From assembly GCF_904846645.1 (NCBI RefSeq), contig NZ_CAJHBO010000012.1, forward strand, positions 1 to 64,000: a stretch of DNA of 64,000 nucleotides. The letters run 5' to 3'. How positions within the stretch are numbered: the stretch's first letter is position 1; each line of letters starts with the position of its first letter. The translations under genes were made by a program, and so were the position numbers. Below, piece after piece: positions 58,126 through 64,000 of this stretch. The notes beneath the pieces are model-generated. The model saw only the letters and a list, made by a program, of their open reading frames with translations, ran no database searches and was not told the DNA's origin. Source of the DNA: Psychrobacter sp. Pi2-1. GTDB taxonomy: Bacteria; Pseudomonadota; Gammaproteobacteria; Pseudomonadales; Moraxellaceae.

Positions 58126-58980
58126 TTAGTTAGCGCCTACTGCTTGTGCCAATTCTGCTGCAGGCAAGTAGCCACCTACTTGTTGTCCTGTTTCGGTAAA
58201 CACCGCAGGCGTACCGCGCACCCCAAGTTTTGAGCCTAGAGCCATATGTTCTTGTACAGGGTTGGCGCAGCTAGGGGCTTGTACGTTGGCACCGATTTTT
58301 GCTTGATCCATCGCAGCTTTACGATCCTGACTACACCAGATAGCTTCCATCTTTGGTACAGACTCTTGACTGCGTGGCCATGCCAGATAACGAACCTCGA
58401 TACCACGCGCATTGATATCATCCATTTCAGAATGTAGTTTGCGACAGTAGCCACAGTCTGCATCGGTAAAGGCATAGATGACGGCCTTGGTTTCACCTTT
58501 TGCTGGATAAATCACCATGTCTTTTTTATCGACGGCTTTTAGCGCTTCTTGTGCTGTCGTAGCAACCAATGCAGCACTGATATCAACCGGAGCGGCTTCA
58601 CCCACAGCGATGATCTGACCTTGAATAATATGCTTGCCAGCTTTATCAGTAAAGAAAGAAGGTAGACCTTCAGCGGTCACCCAATAAATACCATCCATAT
58701 CTGTCGGTACAGCTGAAACGATAGTTTCCTCGATACCAGAGCTTTTTAGGTTCGTCTGTAACGCCTTCACTACGGTTGTATCATTACCAGCTGAGGGATT
58801 AGTAGCAGTGGATTTTGTCTGTGCAGCGTTTACAACACTGGTATTGCTGGTTGCATCAGCGGCATTGTTTGAGCAGCCAGCAGCGATACCAACTAACAGC
58901 GCACTCATCATAAAACGAGATAGAACGGTACGAGAAAGAGGATTACGCAAGGTGATGTTTTTGACAGTGGGGAACGGCAT
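58126..58980 (-). CDS. dsbC: Thiol:disulfide interchange protein DsbC
   Basis: A 284-residue periplasmic disulfide isomerase kept reduced by DsbD. The thioredoxin active site is CGYC (176-179, in DADCGYCRKLH), the cis-Pro block is RGTPAVFTETG, and the N-terminal dimerisation domain spans about 68-150. The leader contains IAAGC (C36), so it may be a lipoprotein rather than soluble. It is followed by a long low-complexity Thr/Ser/Asn segment. Just upstream of AGGAAA is a small perfect hairpin (58993-59007). Confidence 0.9.
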   Translation of the reverse strand: MPFPTVKNITLRNPLSRTVLSRFMMSALLVGIAAGCSNNAADATSNTSVVNAAQTKSTATNPSAGNDTTVVKALQTNLKSSGIEETIVSAVPTDMDGIYWVTAEGLPSFFTDKAGKHIIQGQIIAVGEAAPVDISAALVATTAQEALKAVDKKDMVIYPAKGETKAVIYAFTDADCGYCRKLHSEMDDINARGIEVRYLAWPRSQESVPKMEAIWCSQDRKAAMDQAKIGANVQAPSCANPVQEHMALGSKLGVRGTPAVFTETGQQVGGYLPAAELAQAVGAN

Positions 58981-59385
58981 ACGGGTTTCCTATAGGCGTC
59001 GCGCCTAATCATGAGTTCGTTATAAAAAGCGCTATAAACTTTTCTATATAGTAATGTGTCTTGGCAGTGTTTTAAAGGTCTAACATTGAAGAAGTTTTTA
59101 TAACTTATTGATAATAAAAGATAGGTAGTAATAGCCTTCATATTACCATATTTACGCCAAATAATAGCAAAGGGAAGACTGCCAAGAAGTATCAACAAAG
59201 CCAACTTTAAAAGATAGCTATCAACATAAATTCAAAAAATAAGATACATTTGTGCTATTTAACATAGTTGCTTGAACTTGTAGTCTAAGGCTAATCGCAT
59301 TGTTTTTATAAAAATCTATATAAAATGCGTTGTATAAACTATTTGAGAACGACTTACTTTAACAAATTTGCTTTAAGGAGCACAC
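58981..59385. other. Intergenic region between divergent dsbC and the DUF808 gene
   Basis: No gene supported. It contains the perfect small palindrome TAGGCG-tcg-CGCCTA at 58993-59007 next to the dsbC ribosome binding site, and AT-rich sequence that should include the DUF808 gene promoter. Confidence 0.45.
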
Positions 59386-60327
59386 ATGGCAGGTGCCAGT
59401 TTATTAACCTTACTCGATGACATCAGCGTCTTAATGGATGACGTGAGCGTCATGACCAAAGTTGCCGCCAAAAAAACCGCGGGCTTAGTTGGGGATGATT
59501 TAGCACTCAATGCCGAGCAGGTCACAGGGGTTAAGCCAAATCGTGAGCTCCCCGTCATTTGGGCAGTTGCCAAAGGCTCTGCCGTGAACAAAGTGATTTT
59601 AGTACCAGCGGCGCTATTGATCAGTTATTTTATACCGTGGTTGATTACTCCGCTATTGATGATCGGAGGGTTATACCTGAGTTATGAAGGGGCTGAAAAG
59701 GTCATTCACAAATTTTGGCCGAAGTTGTTGCCTCATGATGAAGAGCAAAATGCCCGTTTAAAAGCCAATGCAGATGAGTCGGTAGATTTGGTCGCGTTTG
59801 AAAAAGACAAAATCAAAGGTGCCATACGTACAGACTTTATCTTATCAGCTGAGATTATTGTTATCTCTTTAGGCGCAGTTACAGCAGCTGGTGGCGATAT
59901 TGTCCAAAAAGGCATTGTACTTTCGATAGTGGCTGCTGTCGTGACCGTCGGTATTTATGGCTTAGTTGCAGGCATCGTAAAGATTGATGATGCGGGTCTG
60001 CATTTGATTGAAAACTCACAAGCAGGTGATAGTAAACGCAAATTTGGCGAGTTTATGCTTGCAGCTGCGCCAAAGCTTATGAAGTTTTTATCCATAGCGG
60101 GCACGATTGCGATGTTCTTGGTGGGCGGCGGTATTATCGTTCACGGTATCGGCTTTTTGCATCACAGTGTAGAAGACATTGCCCATCTTACTGGGGTATT
60201 TGAAGGGTTAACCGCGTCATTGTTAAATGGGTTGGTCGGCCTAATCGTTGGCGCTATTGTGGTAGCTATTGTTACTACTATTGGCAAAATGCGTGGTAAA
60301 GATGACACAGCGTCTTCTGCGCACTAA
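59386..60327 (+). CDS. DUF808 (YedI-like) inner-membrane protein
   Basis: A 313-residue membrane protein of the DUF808 family. The diagnostic start is GASLLTLLDDISVLMDDVSVMTKVAAKKTAGLVGDDLALNAEQV, split here only for reading. The rest has about five hydrophobic segments (about 62-95, 145-165, 178-200, 235-262 and 275-300). No molecular function is known for the family. AAGGAG lies eight bases before the ATG. Confidence 0.85.
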   Translation: MAGASLLTLLDDISVLMDDVSVMTKVAAKKTAGLVGDDLALNAEQVTGVKPNRELPVIWAVAKGSAVNKVILVPAALLISYFIPWLITPLLMIGGLYLSYEGAEKVIHKFWPKLLPHDEEQNARLKANADESVDLVAFEKDKIKGAIRTDFILSAEIIVISLGAVTAAGGDIVQKGIVLSIVAAVVTVGIYGLVAGIVKIDDAGLHLIENSQAGDSKRKFGEFMLAAAPKLMKFLSIAGTIAMFLVGGGIIVHGIGFLHHSVEDIAHLTGVFEGLTASLLNGLVGLIVGAIVVAIVTTIGKMRGKDDTASSAH

Positions 60328-60388
60328 GCTTATCTGCTTTCTATTGTCTCTCGTTTGAATTAGCAAGTAAGTTTGACTGTATTAAACT

Positions 60389-60425
60389 AAAAAGCCCCAA
60401 AGCTACGAATAGCTTTGGGGCTTTT
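60389..60425. terminator. Bidirectional terminator between the DUF808 gene and rne
   Basis: AAAAGCCCCAAAGCTA and TAGCTTTGGGGCTTTT form a perfect 16-pair stem with a four-base loop CGAA between convergent genes. Confidence 0.93.
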
Positions 60426-60443
60426 ACGTTTGAGCTTATATGA

Positions 60444-63400
60444 CTAGCTGTCGCTGTCTGTATCGTCAGATGCGAGCTTTTCAGCCTGCGTCGGCTTTTT
60501 GTGATCCGTCTTAGGCTTACGAGTGCGCGCCTTTGGTACTTTTGGCGTAGTCAGATTGAACATACCAGTCTGTGGAAGCAATTGCTCAGCCACATTTTCG
60601 ATCATGTTTTTATAGCTGGCTATGGTCGTCTTAGACTTAGCTGCCTGACTGTCTTCTTTGCTAGCTTCTTTAGTAGTTTCTTCTACTGCCGAGTCAGTCG
60701 TTTGCTCAGTCTCTGCTACTATATTTTCTGCATCGTCTTCTACTTCATTGCCAGTTGGCTTTGCAGGGATTTCGACTTCTGCGTCCTTAGCTTCTGATTG
60801 AGCACGCTCGACTTCTAGCAATTGCTCACTATCAGCACTGATATCATTAGTTTGAGCCTGATTGGTGAGGGCGGTCGCTTCAACGTCATGCGCATCGACT
60901 TCGCTATCTGTTTGCTCAGTGATAGCTGGTTCCGCATCGCTTACTTGTTCAGCAGGTACGCTCAGTACAGCTGGTTCCTGATAATCAGGGTGCTGTCCGC
61001 GTGGATCATTGCTAGCACGTTTAGTGATAGCACGTGGCTCAACGTCTGTCTTACCTTGCTCGGCTGCGAATTGACTGACGGCTTGGGTCATCGCTTCAAA
61101 GCGTGCAAGGTAGTCGGCAGCCAATGGTTGATAGCCATAGTTGCTAAAGTCAAAGCTCTGGCTAGCAGCATTAGGGCTGTTATCAGCATTCTGAGCTTGC
61201 TCATTATGCAATGCAATAGTCGTAATAAAGCAGTTGATAATGCCTTCTTCCGCTAAGCGCGTTTGCGCCTCTGGTAACGTTGCACGAATAAACTCACCAA
61301 CCGTGCCACGTATTGCTGGCACATTAGTGGCAGCTGGCTTGTCCGCTTGAGCGGCTTGCTGAGCGAGTACTACACGAGGATCGTTACTCGCTTGCCCAAA
61401 CTTTTCAGCAGTCACGTAACGTGTGCCAAATAGTGCTTCATGAGTTAGCTCAAGTGCTGAGTTACTTACATTATTTGTGCTTGCACTATTACTATCAGCC
61501 TGAGTATTCTGAGCTTCATCGCCCTTACTCACATTTTCAGCAGTCTTGGTTTCCTGCTGTTTTGGAGTCTCTGTAGCTTTTTCAGCATCAGCAGTTACCG
61601 ACGTTGGAGCTTCCGCTTTACTTTCGGTGTTACTCGTAGAGGTCGATTGAGCTTCTATAACTACAGGTGCTTTTTTCTCTTCAGCAGCCTGCTCATGCTT
61701 AAGAGCATCGTTTTGAACCTTAGCGTGTTCAGTAGTTGCACGCTTATCGTCATTTACCTGATTAGCATTTGCTTCCACCGTACTTTTTGCGTTATCACTT
61801 TTCTTCTCAGCATTCGAAGCACTGGTGTTTTGCTTGCTAGTATTCTGCTCATTGCTACTATGCTTATCAGTAGATTTTTGAGCAGCTGTTTCGTTTGAAC
61901 GCTCATCTTTTGCTACGTTATTTGTCGCGCTTCGCTGCTCACTAGGCTGAGTTTTGGCCTGTGTGGATTTGCTATCATCTAAAGATAGGTGAACCACTTC
62001 AGGGGCTTTTAGCTCAGTTGGCGCTTCATTAACCTGTAGCACGACCTCGTTAGGGTCTTGATTGCGACGTGCGCTAGATTGATTTTTGCTACTGGCAGCA
62101 TCGTTGTTTCTAGCGTTCTGCTGCTTGCTGTGCTTAACGCTGTCAGCCGTTAGTGTTTCACCGCGCTCTAGCTTACCGCGTGAGCCGCGTTGGCTATGCG
62201 ATTTACGCTTAGTACGGGTTTGCTCATCTGCTTTAGAGCTGTTTTCGTTATCAGCATCACTGCGCTCGCTTGCGTTACGATTGCTGCTCTGTTGATTGCT
62301 ATCTTGGCGGTTATTACGATTGCGATCATTTGTGCGTCTATTATCGTTCTGACGCTTGTCTTGCTGTCTTTGGTCTTGAGTATCAGATGATTTGTCATCA
62401 GCATTGTTTGAGCCAGTACTTTCTGAACTACTATTTACGTTGCCAGTAGTCTCGTCAGCTGTCTCTTTTCTTTGACGCGGCTTAGAAGATCTAGACTTAC
62501 GCGGCTTACGTCTTCTTCTGTCTTCATTGCTGCTGTCGTCAGTATCGCTGTCATTGCGACGCGCCTGTTGACGATTAGCGTTGTTATCTGACTGTTGGCT
62601 GTCATTTTTCTGACTGTTGCTTTGTTGAGTTGGCTGCTCGCCAGTTGAAGCGGCACTATTCAATGCATTGCTATCAACTTGACCAAACGAGCCTAAGCTT
62701 TGCGCGCCAGTGTTTACTAGCGCTTCGATTGCTTCAGCGGCATCTCGGCTACTGACACTAGGTGTCGTAGTAGCTTGCGGTGCTTGAGCAAATAGGTTTG
62801 ATAACCACGCGACGGCTTTTGGTTGAGCAGTAGCTTCGACACTCTGTGTCTGCGGCGCTACTGGAACGGCAACACTAGCGGTTTTATTGGCTTGCGGTAC
62901 ATGTGTAGGCGACACGTCGTTGGTGTTTTTATGATTACGACGATCATTGCTATGATTTACCGTATCGTTCTGTGCTTGCGTGGCTGCATTCGGCTGTGTG
63001 TTTGAGCGGCTCTGCTTATCATCTGCAGTTTTACGAGGTTGGCGAGTAGGTTGCTGTTCAGGACGTTCTTTTTCAGCAGTCTGCCAGTCAACGTTGTAGC
63101 CAAGGTCACTGTGCTCTTGTTGCTGAGTGTCAGTAATACGCTCATAGCTTGATGGTGCAAAGCCATCGCGGTTGAAATGGAGCTTGAAGTTTGGTGATTC
63201 TAAATGCGCGTGTGGCAAAATAGTGATACGCGTGCCACTGTCTTGCTCAAGGTAAACCAAGCTATCGCGCTTTTCATTTAATAAGAATGCTGCGATGTCC
63301 GTTGGAACCTCTGCTTGTACTTCACCTTGGCGTTCTTTAAGGGCGATTTGCTCAATTTGACGCATGATAGATAGCGACAATGAGCGCAAGTCACGAATCA

Positions 63401-64000
63401 TACCGTTGCCATGACAACGTGGGCAGATATAGCCTGTTGACTCTTCTAAGGAAGGACGTAGACGCTGACGGCTCATTTCCATTAGACCGAACTTGGAAAT
63501 ATCACCAAATTGAACGCGCGCACGATCGTATTTGGTCGCGTCGATTAGACGTTTTTCTACTTCTTTTTGGTGCTTGTTGTCATTCATGTCAATGAAATCA
63601 ATAACAATCAAACCACCCATATCACGCAAACGAAGCTGACGGGCAATCTCATCAGCTGCTTCTAAGTTGGTATGGTAAGCGGTCTCAGCAACATCTGAAC
63701 CTTTGGTTGACTTAGCTGAGTTAATATCGATAGAGACCAGTGCTTCTGTTTGGTCAATAACGATTGAACCACCTGATGGCAGACGAACTTCACGCTGATA
63801 AGCGGTTTCGATTTGTTTTTCGATATTGAAGCGCGAAAACATCGGTTCATAATCGGTATATTTGCGTAGCTTTTCGGCTTGTTTTGGCATTACCGCATCG
63901 ATAAACCCAGCCGCTTCAATGTAAGCGTTTTCGTTATCAATCCAAATCTCAGCGATATCATCACGCAGATAATCACGAACAGCACGTGTGACGACGCCCG
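60444..64000 (-). CDS. rne: Ribonuclease E (5' end outside the window)
   Basis: About 1184 C-terminal residues are visible; the frame continues off the right edge (TRAVRDYLRDDIAEIWIDNEN...AAGFIDAVMPKQAEKLRKY). The catalytic DNase I-like part shows VSIDINSAKSTKG and DFIDMNDNKHQKEVE (Mg-binding Asp residues). The zinc link CPRCHGNG follows, then the small domain. The last 900 residues or so are disordered, rich in Q/N/S/R then E/A/T, with an Arg-rich patch (RRRRKPRKSRSSKPRQRK) likely to bind RNA. The start cannot be seen. Confidence 0.93.
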   Translation of the reverse strand, partial: GVVTRAVRDYLRDDIAEIWIDNENAYIEAAGFIDAVMPKQAEKLRKYTDYEPMFSRFNIEKQIETAYQREVRLPSGGSIVIDQTEALVSIDINSAKSTKGSDVAETAYHTNLEAADEIARQLRLRDMGGLIVIDFIDMNDNKHQKEVEKRLIDATKYDRARVQFGDISKFGLMEMSRQRLRPSLEESTGYICPRCHGNGMIRDLRSLSLSIMRQIEQIALKERQGEVQAEVPTDIAAFLLNEKRDSLVYLEQDSGTRITILPHAHLESPNFKLHFNRDGFAPSSYERITDTQQQEHSDLGYNVDWQTAEKERPEQQPTRQPRKTADDKQSRSNTQPNAATQAQNDTVNHSNDRRNHKNTNDVSPTHVPQANKTASVAVPVAPQTQSVEATAQPKAVAWLSNLFAQAPQATTTPSVSSRDAAEAIEALVNTGAQSLGSFGQVDSNALNSAASTGEQPTQQSNSQKNDSQQSDNNANRQQARRNDSDTDDSSNEDRRRRKPRKSRSSKPRQRKETADETTGNVNSSSESTGSNNADDKSSDTQDQRQQDKRQNDNRRTNDRNRNNRQDSNQQSSNRNASERSDADNENSSKADEQTRTKRKSHSQRGSRGKLERGETLTADSVKHSKQQNARNNDAASSKNQSSARRNQDPNEVVLQVNEAPTELKAPEVVHLSLDDSKSTQAKTQPSEQRSATNNVAKDERSNETAAQKSTDKHSSNEQNTSKQNTSASNAEKKSDNAKSTVEANANQVNDDKRATTEHAKVQNDALKHEQAAEEKKAPVVIEAQSTSTSNTESKAEAPTSVTADAEKATETPKQQETKTAENVSKGDEAQNTQADSNSASTNNVSNSALELTHEALFGTRYVTAEKFGQASNDPRVVLAQQAAQADKPAATNVPAIRGTVGEFIRATLPEAQTRLAEEGIINCFITTIALHNEQAQNADNSPNAASQSFDFSNYGYQPLAADYLARFEAMTQAVSQFAAEQGKTDVEPRAITKRASNDPRGQHPDYQEPAVLSVPAEQVSDAEPAITEQTDSEVDAHDVEATALTNQAQTNDISADSEQLLEVERAQSEAKDAEVEIPAKPTGNEVEDDAENIVAETEQTTDSAVEETTKEASKEDSQAAKSKTTIASYKNMIENVAEQLLPQTGMFNLTTPKVPKARTRKPKTDHKKPTQAEKLASDDTDSDS

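Noticed and set aside
60822..61256. Plus-strand open frames opposite rne
   Set aside because: They are antisense to the low-complexity RNase E tail, whose biased codons leave long antisense frames open.

Overview
The window reads as chromosomal DNA of a gammaproteobacterium of the Moraxellaceae, most likely Psychrobacter. The evidence is a moderately AT-rich base composition, a bifunctional wax ester synthase/diacylglycerol acyltransferase, a Moraxella/Acinetobacter-type minor pilin cluster (fimU-pilV-pilW-pilX-pilY1-pilE) and a TfpX/TfpZ pilin accessory protein next to two tandem pilins. This assignment is inferred from gene content. No rRNA, prophage, complete insertion sequence or CRISPR array was seen.

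Layout. 1-10 kb: a gene start running off the left edge, a short decayed reading frame, metR, the potABC polyamine transporter (no binding protein beside it), a beta-carbonic anhydrase, glyoxalase I, an MscS channel, cytochrome c', and a ribA-hemF pair. 10-19.6 kb: dxs, suhB, a wax ester synthase, thiG, gspE, an exported RidA-like protein and a DUF4442 hotdog protein. 20-24 kb: an McrBC-type restriction pair followed by a Pro-Arg-His tRNA cluster with a near-consensus promoter. 24-34.4 kb: an AraC regulator, an unrecognised protein, gspF and gspG, a stand-alone DsbD-alpha domain protein followed by full DsbD, outer-membrane phospholipase A and a ComF-like protein. 34.6-45.1 kb: the type IV pilus block, with six minor pilins, the tip adhesin PilY1, two major-type pilins and TfpZ, and a sigma-54 promoter ahead of the first major pilin. 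45-64 kb: fdxA, mutS, secA, a lipoprotein, two DUF2382/YsnF-type stress proteins separated by a 17-bp tandem repeat, acetyl-CoA acetyltransferase, hom, dsbC, a DUF808 membrane protein and most of rne.

How the genes work together. The pilus block should build and tip type IV pili for twitching and DNA uptake. comF-like sits immediately upstream, which fits competence. gspE, gspF and gspG are parts of a type II secretion machine dispersed over about 12 kb. DsbC, DsbD and the extra DsbD-alpha protein form a periplasmic disulfide-isomerisation set, which fits the cysteine-rich pilins, PilY1 and secreted proteins. Most transcription units end in clear hairpin/T-tract terminators, and several are bidirectional between convergent genes.

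Most genes are ordinary housekeeping. The parts worth a second look are the 17-bp promoter repeat between the DUF2382 genes, the stand-alone DsbD-alpha paralogue, the tandem pilins with their sigma-54 control region, the McrB lacking an N-terminal recognition domain, the exported RidA, the unrecognised gene before gspF and the very long RNase E tail. I did not find a clearly new multi-gene system.
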